Notes: generated by a model from the sequence alone, not told the origin. Shown: positions 13,868 to 20,900, counted from the stretch's first letter. The stretch: DNA of 21,560 nucleotides from an uncultured bacterium (GCA_905216175.1 CAJMSV010000022.1:1-21560), one strand, 5' to 3'. Made by a program: numbers and translations.

Positions 13868-14662
13868 TTAGTCTTCGTCGTCTTCGAGCGGATCGTAGTC
13901 GGAATCGACACCGGCGGCTGCATGGGAACCGTTGAACTTGAAGCCCATGAAGACGACAGCCAGGCACACACCGATCAGAGCGACCGCGATGACGGACAGG
14001 TTGAGGTAAGCGGCGAGCAGGAAACCGATGAACAGGAACGGAGTCATACCCTTCTTGATCATCATGGTGAGCAGCAGGGCCAAGCCGTAGGCGGTCATGA
14101 TCTTGGTCGAAACGTTAAGACCAGTGGACAGCCACTCGGGAACCATGTTGACGATGGCCTGAACCAGGTCGGTGCCAACAAAGACGGCGAGGAAGATCGG
14201 CAGGAAGTACATGACAGCGTACAGACCGGAGCCGGCGCAGATGTGCATACGGTAGGCGGTCTTGAACTTTCCGTTATCGATCGCGCTATCGGCCACATGG
14301 GTGAGGGCGGCGATGATGGAACGGAACACGATGCCGAGGAGCTGACCCAGGACGGCGACCGGGATGGCGATCGTCATGGCGGTCTCGGCGGAAGCATCGG
14401 TCAGGCACGCAAAGGCAGCGGCCACGATGCCGCCCAGGACCATATCGGGCGGAACGGCGGCGCCGACCTGCACCAGGCCCATGGACACGAGCTCGACGGC
14501 GGCACCGACGGCAAGGCCGGTGGGCACATCGCCCAGCAGCAGACCGACGAGCGTAGCGCCAACGAGGGGCTGCTCGAAGTTAAGACGACCGAGCAGGCGG
14601 GAGTCCCACATGCAGAACACGCCGACGAGGCCGACGAGCACCGCACTGATGAACGTATTCAT
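13868..14662 (-). CDS. PTS mannose/sorbose-family transporter subunit IIC
   Basis: Polytopic membrane subunit of the same PTS. It has hydrophobic segments across most of its 264 residues and the EIIC features GRLNFEQPLVGATLVGLLLGD and GLAVGAAVELVSMGLVQVGAAVPPD near residues 24-72. The C-terminus is a short acidic tail (VDSDYDPLEDDED). The ATG at 14662 follows AAAGGAG by 6 nt. It lies 36 nt after the EIIAB gene, with a small hairpin in between, and 13 nt before EIID. The order EIIAB-EIIC-EIID is the usual one for this family. Confidence 0.94.
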   Translation of the reverse strand: MNTFISAVLVGLVGVFCMWDSRLLGRLNFEQPLVGATLVGLLLGDVPTGLAVGAAVELVSMGLVQVGAAVPPDMVLGGIVAAAFACLTDASAETAMTIAIPVAVLGQLLGIVFRSIIAALTHVADSAIDNGKFKTAYRMHICAGSGLYAVMYFLPIFLAVFVGTDLVQAIVNMVPEWLSTGLNVSTKIMTAYGLALLLTMMIKKGMTPFLFIGFLLAAYLNLSVIAVALIGVCLAVVFMGFKFNGSHAAAGVDSDYDPLEDDED

Positions 14663-14678
14663 ACCCTTCTCCTTTCAG

Positions 14679-14694
14679 TCAGGCAAAAGCCTGG
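14679..14694. other. Short hairpin between EIIAB and EIIC genes
   Basis: CAGGC-AAAA-GCCTG (14680-14693), with one further T/G flank, lies 5 nt past the EIIAB stop and just ahead of the EIIC ribosome binding site. It may affect mRNA stability or translation of the junction. Small enough to be chance. Confidence 0.35.
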
Positions 14695-14698
14695 TTGA

Positions 14699-15622
14699 TT
14701 ACAGCTTGGCGTCGATGTCGACGCTCTGATACGTAGGGGTCTGCTGGACGTAGAGCTTGATGCCCATGTCGAGCAGCTGGTTGACGTCGGCCTTCTGGGT
14801 GGCGTCGAGGAAGACGGAGCTGTCCTTGCCGCCGACCTGATCGGCACCGTCGTGGTTGGCGGTGGCGCCCAGGTTGATGGCGTCGAGCTTGTAGCCCTGG
14901 CAGAACTGCAGCATCTCGGCAGTGTTGCCAAAGACGAACATGACGCGCTCGCCGAGGGTGTTGAGCTTGTCCATCTTGGCGAGGGCACGCTCGACGGTGA
15001 AGACGTTCAGGCGCACGCCCTGGGGCTTGGCAAGCTTAAGAGCGCCCTTCTTGATGTCATCGTTGGCGGCAGCGTTGTCGACGACGATGATGCGCTCGGC
15101 CTGAACCTTGGTGGTCCAGGTAAAGACGACCTGGCCGTGCAGCAGACGGTAGTCAAGACGTGCGAGGACGATCTTGGCGGGACCGGAGCTGTGACGGGAC
15201 GCCTTGGCCTTCTTGGCGGGAGCCGCGGCGGCCTCGACCGGTGCGTTGGGGTTGGTCAGACCGGTGCGGGCCTCGTTGATGAGGGCCGCGAGCTCGGCGC
15301 CCTTGACGGGGACGGGGCTCATAGCGAGCGTGAGCGCCAGCGGGATGTTGAAACCGCTGACAACCGTGAACTTCGTGCCGTTCTTGGAAAGCTCGACCAT
15401 GTTGTTGTTGACCGAGCTGCCGAGCATATCGGTCAGCACATAGACGGTGTCGTCCGCGTTGAACGTGGCGATCATAGCCTCAACCTTATTGGTGATGGGC
15501 TCCTTGTCGTCACGAGCAAGCGACACGACGTGGACGTTCGACACGTCGCCGAGAACCATCTCGAGCGTGTCTTTGGCGCCTGCGGCCAGGCCGCCATGAG
15601 ATGCGAGAATGATCTGATTCAT
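14699..15622 (-). CDS. PTS mannose-family fused subunit IIAB
   Basis: Cytoplasmic phosphoryl-transfer protein. It takes phosphate from HPr on the EIIA histidine and passes it through EIIB to the incoming sugar. EIIA occupies ~1-125 with phosphorylation site His9 in ASHGGLAAG. A flexible Ala/Pro/Lys linker (~128-148) follows. EIIB runs from ~149 with RLDYRLLHGQVVFTW and phosphorylation site His162. Length is 307 aa, as in ManX-type fusions. The ATG at 15622 follows GGAGGAGG by 4 nt. First gene of the operon EIIAB-EIIC-EIID-SIS2. The operon would be controlled by the operator-like site at 15655-15667. Confidence 0.95.
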   Translation of the reverse strand: MNQIILASHGGLAAGAKDTLEMVLGDVSNVHVVSLARDDKEPITNKVEAMIATFNADDTVYVLTDMLGSSVNNNMVELSKNGTKFTVVSGFNIPLALTLAMSPVPVKGAELAALINEARTGLTNPNAPVEAAAAPAKKAKASRHSSGPAKIVLARLDYRLLHGQVVFTWTTKVQAERIIVVDNAAANDDIKKGALKLAKPQGVRLNVFTVERALAKMDKLNTLGERVMFVFGNTAEMLQFCQGYKLDAINLGATANHDGADQVGGKDSSVFLDATQKADVNQLLDMGIKLYVQQTPTYQSVDIDAKL

Positions 15623-15648
15623 CTTGCCTCCTCCTTTTCGTTATGGTC

Positions 15649-15667
15649 ATTATAACGTCTTATACGT
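15649..15667 (-). promoter_or_regulatory. PTS operon -10 box and operator candidate
   Basis: The minus strand has a perfect TATAAT (plus positions 15649-15654), immediately preceded by the palindrome ACGTCTTATACGT (15655-15667, ACGT-N5-ACGT), which sits in the -10/-35 spacer. A repressor bound there would block RNA polymerase. The -35 is weak, which may indicate dependence on an activator. A further AT-rich stretch (15668-15690) precedes it; 15691-15805 shows no gene. Confidence 0.6.
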
Positions 15668-15805
15668 TGCTTATATTGCTAATTAGTATAAAGACCGTTC
15701 GCGGGTGAAAATCGACCGTTGACGGGTTTAACGTAATCGAAACGTTGGGTCTGGGCAGGCCGACGCTGGCTGGATAACCCCAGGTCAGACCCTGCGCGCA
15801 ATCCC

Positions 15806-16888
15806 CTATCGCACGAAGTACCAGGGGCTTTCCTGCACGGTGGGTTCCAGCGTGATGCCCGTGCGCTCGCGGAACAGATCCATGTCCTGCGATTTCTCCG
15901 TCCACCACGCGTTAGGCTTAAAGGTCATGCTCTCAACGACATGACCGACAAACACACTGTTGCGCAGCTTGGAGAAGTCGGTGTTCATAATCAGGATGGA
16001 CGCGAGCACCAGCACAATGCCCAGGACCTTGATCGCGCCGGCGGGCTCGGCGTAGATGCCAATACCGACCAGAACGGTCGCCACGGTTTCGAACGAAGCC
16101 ACGACCGGCACCTTCGATGTCTCAAGATCCATCGAAAGGCCCTGCATATAGAAGATGTACGCAAGAGCCGTCGGAATAAAGCCAAAGCCTGCGAACAGCA
16201 GAATGAGCTGCGGGGACATTGCCGCGGCTACATCGGACCACGGAGCCGAAAGCACCGCCATAAAGCATCCGCCAAAGACAAAGCCCCAAAACGTCACCGC
16301 CAGCGGATGCAGCGTCTTGGTGGCCATACGGCTAAACACAGCCAGCAGTGCACCGCAAAGTCCGGCGATCACACCCGACGTGACGCCCCAAACCGAGAAA
16401 TGGAAACCAGACAGGTCGCCGCTCGTCACCGCGAGCACGCAACCCACAATGTTAAAGACGATGGCGACGAGCTTGTTGGGGGTCACGTCCTCGCGATAAA
16501 GCACGCGACCGAGCATGACGCCAAACACCGGCGAGGTGTAGAGCAGCACCGAAGCCGTGGACATGCCCACCTCGCCCATGCACTCGTAATAGCAGGTGTT
16601 GGCGACGGCTAAACCGACGATACCGACAAGCGCGCATGGGACGAGCTCTTTAGGACTTGCCTTGAACAGAGCCAGGGGACCCGAGGCTTTTCCCTCACGA
16701 GCACCTCCCTGGCAACCCATAAATGCCAAGACCGGAGCCATTAAGACGGCACCCGACAACAGGCGAAAGGCCGCCATACTCTGAGACGAAACACCCAGGG
16801 CCGATATTCCGTTAACAAAGATTCCGATGGTGCCCCACATAAGCGCGGCGATCAGCACCAGCGCATAGCCCAGATTGCTTTTCTTCAA
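15806..16888 (-). CDS. EamA/DMT-superfamily transporter with C-terminal extension
   Basis: Membrane permease with ten predicted hydrophobic segments in two EamA repeats (first: LGYALVLIAALMWGTIGIF near the N-terminus; second: from about GVTSGVIAGLCGALLAVFSR). Family members often export amino acids or metabolites; the substrate here is unknown. I choose a TTG start at 16888 because GAGGAGG sits 5 nt upstream. The GTG at 16924 has no ribosome binding site and lies only 3 nt from the operator-like site. Length from TTG is 360 aa, about 60 longer than typical. After the last membrane segment there is a ~58-residue hydrophilic tail (from TDFSKLRN to SPWYFVR) that I do not recognise. It may belong to the GntR2 regulon. 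Confidence 0.85.
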   Translation of the reverse strand: MKKSNLGYALVLIAALMWGTIGIFVNGISALGVSSQSMAAFRLLSGAVLMAPVLAFMGCQGGAREGKASGPLALFKASPKELVPCALVGIVGLAVANTCYYECMGEVGMSTASVLLYTSPVFGVMLGRVLYREDVTPNKLVAIVFNIVGCVLAVTSGDLSGFHFSVWGVTSGVIAGLCGALLAVFSRMATKTLHPLAVTFWGFVFGGCFMAVLSAPWSDVAAAMSPQLILLFAGFGFIPTALAYIFYMQGLSMDLETSKVPVVASFETVATVLVGIGIYAEPAGAIKVLGIVLVLASILIMNTDFSKLRNSVFVGHVVESMTFKPNAWWTEKSQDMDLFRERTGITLEPTVQESPWYFVR

Positions 16889-16927
16889 CGCAGCCTCCTC
16901 GGTGTTGTTTCCAATATGTTTCACACT

Positions 16928-16940
16928 ACGTTATAGTCGT
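16928..16940. promoter_or_regulatory. EamA promoter operator candidate
   Basis: ACGTTATAGTCGT matches the ACGT-N5-WCGT form found upstream of GntR2 and the PTS operon. On the minus strand it overlaps a TATAAC -10-like hexamer, with TTGAAA 15 nt upstream as a possible -35. Confidence 0.5.
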
Positions 16941-16992
16941 TATATACATTTTTCAAGACACAAATCGGCGAACGAGGAAATGAGTCCCAGGA

Positions 16993-17034
16993 GTGTCCCC
17001 GAGTGCCGGCACAAAAGGAACGTCCCCAAGTGCC
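16993..17034. repeat. GTCCCC-AGTGCC tandem units, copy 2
   Basis: GTGTCCCCGAGTGCC (16993-17007) and ACGTCCCCAAGTGCC (17020-17034) have the same 27 bp period as at 8522-8563, with the spacer GGCACAAAAGGA forming GTGCCGGCAC (17003-17012). It lies just ahead of the second structured repeat. Confidence 0.65.
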
Positions 17035-17040
17035 AACCAC

Positions 17041-17211
17041 GGCAACGCCGACGTTTTGGCAATGTCAGCGAGCGCCCGTCATTTGAGCCAAGGTGCCGTG
17101 AAATGAAAAGGCGCTGACCTTCTGGTCGCGCCTTTGAAATTGAACGGCAGATTGGCCAAATGCCGGGTGCGCAGCGTCGGCCGGTCCGCCGTTCGGTAGA
17201 ACGGCGGAACC
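17041..17211. repeat. Structured repeat element, copy 2
   Basis: Same layout and spacing as copy 1. Stem B is AAAGGCGC-T-GACC (17107-17119) with 17124-17135 around TTCT; stem C is TCCGCCGTTC (17185-17194) with 17199-17208 around GGTA; stem A (17072-17085 with 17157-17172) is imperfect. The left block GGCAACGCCGACGTTTTGGC (17041-17060) differs by one base from copy 1. The TTCT loop is 79 nt from the left end in both copies. It ends 8 nt from the SIS3 stop codon. No gene in 16889-17219. Confidence 0.75.
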
Positions 17212-17219
17212 AATATCCC

Positions 17220-18212
17220 CTAGTAGTCGAGCTTCCACATGTAGCGGCGCGTCATGTAGTCCTTGTGGGTGACGGCAGAGAGCGCGCGCATGTACACGTT
17301 GTTGAGGATCGGCGCAAAGATTAGGTGGTTGAAGTACTCGCTCACGCTGTCCTTGATGTCGTTGAGGCCGAGCTCCTTGGCGTCGAGCTGATAGACGCGC
17401 TCGCCACCGTACTGGTTGACGAAGCGGATACCGCGCTCGTCGTTGCAGCGGCTGCGGCCGACGCTGATGAGCTGGAACAGCGAGGTGCGCTTGTCCAGGA
17501 TCTCGAAGGGGCCGTGGAAGAAGTCGCAGGTGTTGATGGTGCAGGAGTCGATCTGCAGCATCTCCTGCACGTTGCAGATGCTAAAGACGTAGGCGGCACC
17601 AAAGAGCGGACCCTGAGCCATCACGTTGATGCAGGGCTTGTCGGCGTTTTGCTCGGCCCACTTGGCGGCGAGCGGACGGGTGTACTCGACGGCCTTGCGA
17701 TAGATGGGGTCAACCAGGTCGAAGGCGGCCATAGCGGTCTCATACTCGGCATAGCCCTCGGTCTGCTGCGTAAGCTCCATGGCGATCATGGTCACGACGG
17801 CGGAGTTGGTGCGGCCCATGCAAGACTCGTCGACGGCCAGGCTGTCATACTGAATCTTGTAGTCGCAGACCTCGGTGAGGCCGGACTCGTCGACATAGAT
17901 GGCGATGGTGCTGGCGCCGTGGTCCTTGGCGACCTGGGCGGCAACGATGGTCTCCTTGGTGCCGCGCATGGACACGACGACGGCCAGGGTGTTCTCGTTG
18001 ACATAGGCGGGCGTGGCGTGCACGAACTCATTGCTGGTGTAGCTGGAGCTCACGACCTGCGTGGCCTCGTGCTCCATAAAGTACTGGGCAGGATAGTTGC
18101 CGCCGTTGGATCCGCCGGCGCCAATCCACACGACGCGCTTGATGCCGCCCCTGTCTGCCTTGTCGGCCAAAACCTGGGAGACGACGTCCTTAACCTGTTC
18201 CTGAGTAGTCAT
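17220..18212 (-). CDS. SIS-domain deglycase-like protein SIS3 (divergent member)
   Basis: Third paralogue, 330 aa. The Glu/His pair E217 and H233 keeps the 16-residue spacing, but the family motif reads NTCDFFHGPFE (227-237): GE is replaced by CD, and Tyr by Phe. The usual SxSGxT phosphate loop is SMRGTK (81-86), the most altered of the three. The C-terminus RRYMWKLDY groups it with SIS2. It is likely an active deglycase or isomerase with a different substrate or phosphate contact; a non-catalytic role is possible but less likely given the intact pair. The ATG at 18212 has AAAGG 10 nt upstream. It is divergent from GntR3 across 205 nt of repeated motifs. No transporter gene accompanies it, so it may depend on the shared PTS. 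Confidence 0.8.
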   Translation of the reverse strand: MTTQEQVKDVVSQVLADKADRGGIKRVVWIGAGGSNGGNYPAQYFMEHEATQVVSSSYTSNEFVHATPAYVNENTLAVVVSMRGTKETIVAAQVAKDHGASTIAIYVDESGLTEVCDYKIQYDSLAVDESCMGRTNSAVVTMIAMELTQQTEGYAEYETAMAAFDLVDPIYRKAVEYTRPLAAKWAEQNADKPCINVMAQGPLFGAAYVFSICNVQEMLQIDSCTINTCDFFHGPFEILDKRTSLFQLISVGRSRCNDERGIRFVNQYGGERVYQLDAKELGLNDIKDSVSEYFNHLIFAPILNNVYMRALSAVTHKDYMTRRYMWKLDY

Positions 18213-18252
18213 CGTGCATCAGCCTTTCTTCTCGTTTGATGCTCTCGATGGC

Positions 18253-18411
18253 ATACAAGTTACATACATGTTTTGGTTATGTCGACTAGTTGTATGCTAT
18301 ATTTGTCTTAGAAAATTTGCTGATACGGTTTTCGATACCTTGCTACCAGCGGTTTTGTTGTTGTATTGAATACATGCTTGATTAGATACGCATACAGGTT
18401 AGATACAGGTT
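18253..18411. promoter_or_regulatory. Divergent SIS3/GntR3 control region with phased 9-mer repeats
   Basis: Two pairs of direct 9-mers occur: ATACAAGTT (18253-18261) and ATACATGTT (18264-18272) beside SIS3, and ATACAGGTT (18392-18400) and ATACAGGTT (18403-18411) beside GntR3. Within each pair the offset is 11 bp, about one helical turn. An inverted GCATACAACT (18288-18297) and a degenerate ATACATGCTT (18370-18379) lie between. These are candidate GntR3 operators. A TCGACA -35-like hexamer for SIS3 is on the minus strand at 18281-18286. Confidence 0.6.
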
Positions 18412-18417
18412 GATCGC

Positions 18418-19140
18418 ATGAACGCTTCATCTAAAAAGAGACTGACCCAATACGAGCGCTTGGCGGGCATGCTGCGCGACCGCATCGCTTCCGGCACCTA
18501 CGCGCGCGGAGACAAGCTGCCGTCCGAGATGGAACTCATGGACGAATCGGGGCTGTCGCGCAGCACCGTACGCCACGCCCTTAAGGTGCTCGTTGATGAG
18601 GGCCTGGTGCGCACCGAGCGCGGGCGTGGCGCCTTTGTGGCCGACACGCCGGCGCTCCACGAGAACAACCTGGTGTTTTCGAGCTACACGACACAGGTCC
18701 AGGGCCAGGGTATGAAGCCCACCACGCGCACGGTGGACTCGGGCTTTGCCAAGGCCGCGGGCAATGCGGCCAAGTTCTTCGATGTCGCCGTGGGCAGCAA
18801 GCTCGTCAAACTTGTCCGACTGCGTTATCTGGACGATGCGCCGCTGTGCCTGGAGACCACCTATCTACCACCGAGCTTTGAAGCACTCATCGATCGCGAT
18901 ATCAACGGTTCGCTCTACGCCACGCTGCGCCAGGAATTCCATCGCGCGCCGGCACAGGGACACAAGACCTTTGAGGTGTGCTATGCCTCGCAAAACGAGG
19001 CGTTTTTGCTCAACGTTGAGCGCGGGCAGGCGCTGATCCTGATCACCGACTACGTCTACGACACCGACGGCCGACCGCTCCATGTCTCCAAGCGCATCCA
19101 GCGCACCGACCGTGCCAAATACACCGAGCCCATCGGCTAA
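18418..19140 (+). CDS. GntR-family (HutC/UTRA) transcriptional regulator GntR3
   Basis: Winged-helix domain at ~10-75 (KLPSEMELMDESGLSRSTVRHALKVL, wing TERGRGAFVADTP), then a UTRA domain at ~85-235 (SSYTTQVQGQGMKPTTRTV; LRYLDDAPLCLETTYLPP; ITDYVYDTDGRPLHVSKRIQR). Length is 240 aa. It is less similar to GntR1/GntR2 than they are to each other, and its C-terminus is different. The ATG at 18418 has only a weak AGG upstream, and the proximal operator pair ends 6 nt before it, so binding there could block initiation or early elongation. Divergent from SIS3, the usual arrangement for a local autoregulated repressor. Its stop is 21 nt from that of the convergent acetyltransferase. Confidence 0.92.
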   Translation: MNASSKKRLTQYERLAGMLRDRIASGTYARGDKLPSEMELMDESGLSRSTVRHALKVLVDEGLVRTERGRGAFVADTPALHENNLVFSSYTTQVQGQGMKPTTRTVDSGFAKAAGNAAKFFDVAVGSKLVKLVRLRYLDDAPLCLETTYLPPSFEALIDRDINGSLYATLRQEFHRAPAQGHKTFEVCYASQNEAFLLNVERGQALILITDYVYDTDGRPLHVSKRIQRTDRAKYTEPIG

Positions 19141-19173
19141 CCTGCCAAAATAAACCTGCCCCTAAATGGTAGG
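19141..19173. repeat. Dispersed palindromic repeat, degenerate copy 4
   Basis: CCTGCCA (19141-19147) pairs with TGGTAGG (19167-19173); the interior AAAATAAACCTGCCCC matches copy 1 with changes that break the inner stem. It lies between convergent genes and supplies the last codons of the acetyltransferase gene. Confidence 0.6.
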
Positions 19174-19752
19174 TTTGGGGAGGTCGGGGAACCAGATTGG
19201 TTTGGGTTGGTTGGGTGTGCGCTCGGCAAGGACCAGCTCCATCCAGCACATGTCGTACCAGCGGCCGAACTTTTGGGCGCAGCGGTCGAAGGCACCCACC
19301 AGGCGATACCCCATATGGGCATGGAAATCCTGACTGTTGTGCGTCAGATACTCGTCGTCCTTGTCGTGCGGCACGGCGATGAGCGCGCACATATTGGTGA
19401 TGCCCATCGCGATCAGACATTGCTTGAGCGCATCGTGCAACTTGCGGCCCAGCCCGCCATGGCGCACGTCGCGCGCCAGGTAGATCGATGTCTCGACCGA
19501 CCAGTCGTATGCCTCGCGGCTGTTGAGCGGACTCACATAGGCATAACCTACCGGACGCCCGTCCAGCTCCATCACCAGATACGGATAGCGCTTGAGCGTA
19601 CGCTCGATGCGCCCGGCGAACTCCTCAACGCTCGGCACCTCGTATTCGCAGGTAATCGCCGTCTGGCGCACATACGGCTCATAGATGGCAAGCAACGCCG
19701 GCGCATCATCGGGCGTCGCCAGACGAATCGTCGGCTCGAACATCTCGGTCAT
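19162..19752 (-). CDS. GNAT-family N-acetyltransferase (phosphinothricin acetyltransferase-like)
   Basis: Acetyl-CoA-dependent acetyltransferase for a small amine, of the Pat/MddA-like subgroup that often acetylates methionine sulfoximine or similar. It begins IRLATPDDAPALLAIYEPYV. The acetyl-CoA pyrophosphate loop is VRHGGLGRKLHD, preceded by VETSIYLA; HMGYRLVGAFDRCAQKFGRWYDMCWMEL is the typical C-terminal strand-helix. The ATG at 19752 is chosen because GGAAGGG lies 4 nt upstream. Length is 196 aa. The last ~18 residues (RTPNQPKPIWFPDLPKPTI) lie past the conserved fold, and the final residues are read from the palindromic repeat. It follows the terminator of the aldolase-like gene, so it is probably independently transcribed. 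Substrate is not determinable. Confidence 0.88.
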   Translation of the reverse strand: MTEMFEPTIRLATPDDAPALLAIYEPYVRQTAITCEYEVPSVEEFAGRIERTLKRYPYLVMELDGRPVGYAYVSPLNSREAYDWSVETSIYLARDVRHGGLGRKLHDALKQCLIAMGITNMCALIAVPHDKDDEYLTHNSQDFHAHMGYRLVGAFDRCAQKFGRWYDMCWMELVLAERTPNQPKPIWFPDLPKPTI

Positions 19753-19768
19753 ACAACCCTTCCCCCTC

Positions 19769-19811
19769 AAAAGCAAAGGCCACCCTGCGCCAAACCCGGC
19801 GCAAGGCGGCC
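19769..19811 (-). terminator. Rho-independent terminator of the aldolase-like gene
   Basis: A 14 bp stem GGCCACCCTGCGCC (19778-19791) with 19798-19811 (two G-T wobbles), loop AAACCC, and on the minus strand an interrupted T-rich tail (complement of 19769-19777). Confidence 0.82.
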
Positions 19812-19829
19812 CCTCGTCATTACATCAGG

Positions 19830-20855
19830 CTACAGGACAGCCGCCAACGCGTCGATGTCCTCCTGCGTCGTGGCCCAGCTGGTGCAAAAGCGCACCACCG
19901 TGTGGGTCTCGTCGTACTTTTCCCAGTACTCGATCGAGGCATGCTCGCGAATGCGGGCCATATCTTCGTTGGGCAGAATCACAAACTGCTGGTTAGTCGG
20001 CGTCTCCAAGAAGAACCGGTAGCCGTGCTCGTGCAGCACGCGACGAAGCGCCTGCGCGGTTTCGATCGCCTGTCGACCAATCTCAAAATACAGGCCATCG
20101 GTAAAGAGCGCCTCAAACTGCACGCCCGTCAGGCGGCCTTTGGCAAGCAGCGCGCCATGTTGCTTAATGCGCGGAATGGGATGCGCCGGAGCGTGCATGC
20201 CGCAAAACACCACGGCCTCGCCGCAGAGCGCGCCGCACTTGGTGCCGCCGATGTAGAACACGTCGCACAGCTGCGCCAGCTCGGGCAGGGTAATGTCGCA
20301 CTCATCGGCCGCCAGTGCATAGGCCAGGCGGGCGCCATCCACAAACAGCGGAATCTCGCGCTTCTGGCACACCGCGTGAATCGCCGCGAGCTCGGCCTTG
20401 GAGTACAGCGTGCCGTACTCAGTCGATAGGCTCACGTACACGGCGCCCGGGAACACCGTGTGCTCGTAGCTCTCGTTTTCGTAGAACACCTGGATATAGT
20501 TCTCGAGGTCCTCGGCGTGCATCTTGCCCTCGTAGCCGGGGATGGTGAGCACCTTGTGGCCGCCAAACTCAATGGCGCCCGCCTCGTGGCAGGCGACGTG
20601 GCCGGTCTCGGCAGCAACGACGCCCTCGTACGGCGCGAGCAGCATGTCGATCACCGTGGCGTTAGCCTGCGTGCCGCCCACCAGGAAAAACACGTCGGCG
20701 TCAGGCGCCTGACAGGCCTCGCGAATAAGTTGCTTGGCACGCTCGGTGTGCGCATCGGTACCGTAGCCGGGCTGCGGCTCCATGTTGGTATCGACGAGCG
20801 CCTGCAGCACTGCCGGATGTGCACCGTGGGAATAGTCGTTGTTAAACGCGAGCAT
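19830..20855 (-). CDS. Threonine aldolase-like PLP-dependent lyase
   Basis: Fold type I PLP enzyme of the beta-eliminating lyase/low-specificity L-threonine aldolase group, which splits L-threonine or allo-threonine to glycine and acetaldehyde. Features: NNDYSHGAHP at the N-terminus, GGTQAN (60-65) in the phosphate-binding region, H90 as the ring-stacking residue, DGAR (173-176), where the Asp contacts the PLP nitrogen, and K206 in GGTKCGALCGEA, which forms the Schiff base. Length is 341 aa, typical. The ATG at 20855 follows AGAGAGG by 6 nt. It ends in its own terminator and lies 45 nt downstream of the PAP2 gene. Another amino acid lyase or aldolase specificity remains possible. Confidence 0.88.
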   Translation of the reverse strand: MLAFNNDYSHGAHPAVLQALVDTNMEPQPGYGTDAHTERAKQLIREACQAPDADVFFLVGGTQANATVIDMLLAPYEGVVAAETGHVACHEAGAIEFGGHKVLTIPGYEGKMHAEDLENYIQVFYENESYEHTVFPGAVYVSLSTEYGTLYSKAELAAIHAVCQKREIPLFVDGARLAYALAADECDITLPELAQLCDVFYIGGTKCGALCGEAVVFCGMHAPAHPIPRIKQHGALLAKGRLTGVQFEALFTDGLYFEIGRQAIETAQALRRVLHEHGYRFFLETPTNQQFVILPNEDMARIREHASIEYWEKYDETHTVVRFCTSWATTQEDIDALAAVL

Positions 20856-20900
20856 GGCAATCCTCTCTTACCGGGTATCGGTCAGATGATTCAAACGGAG

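Noticed and set aside
11880..15655. Long plus-strand open frames opposite SIS2 and the PTS genes
   Set aside because: Their translations are Gly/Val/Asp/His-rich with no domain features and follow codon-position complementarity to real genes.
17900..17960. SIS3 as an inactive paralogue because GE is CD in the FHGP motif
   Set aside because: The residue changed is not the catalytic Glu. The Glu equivalent to FraB E214 (E217 here) and the His (H233) are both present with correct spacing.
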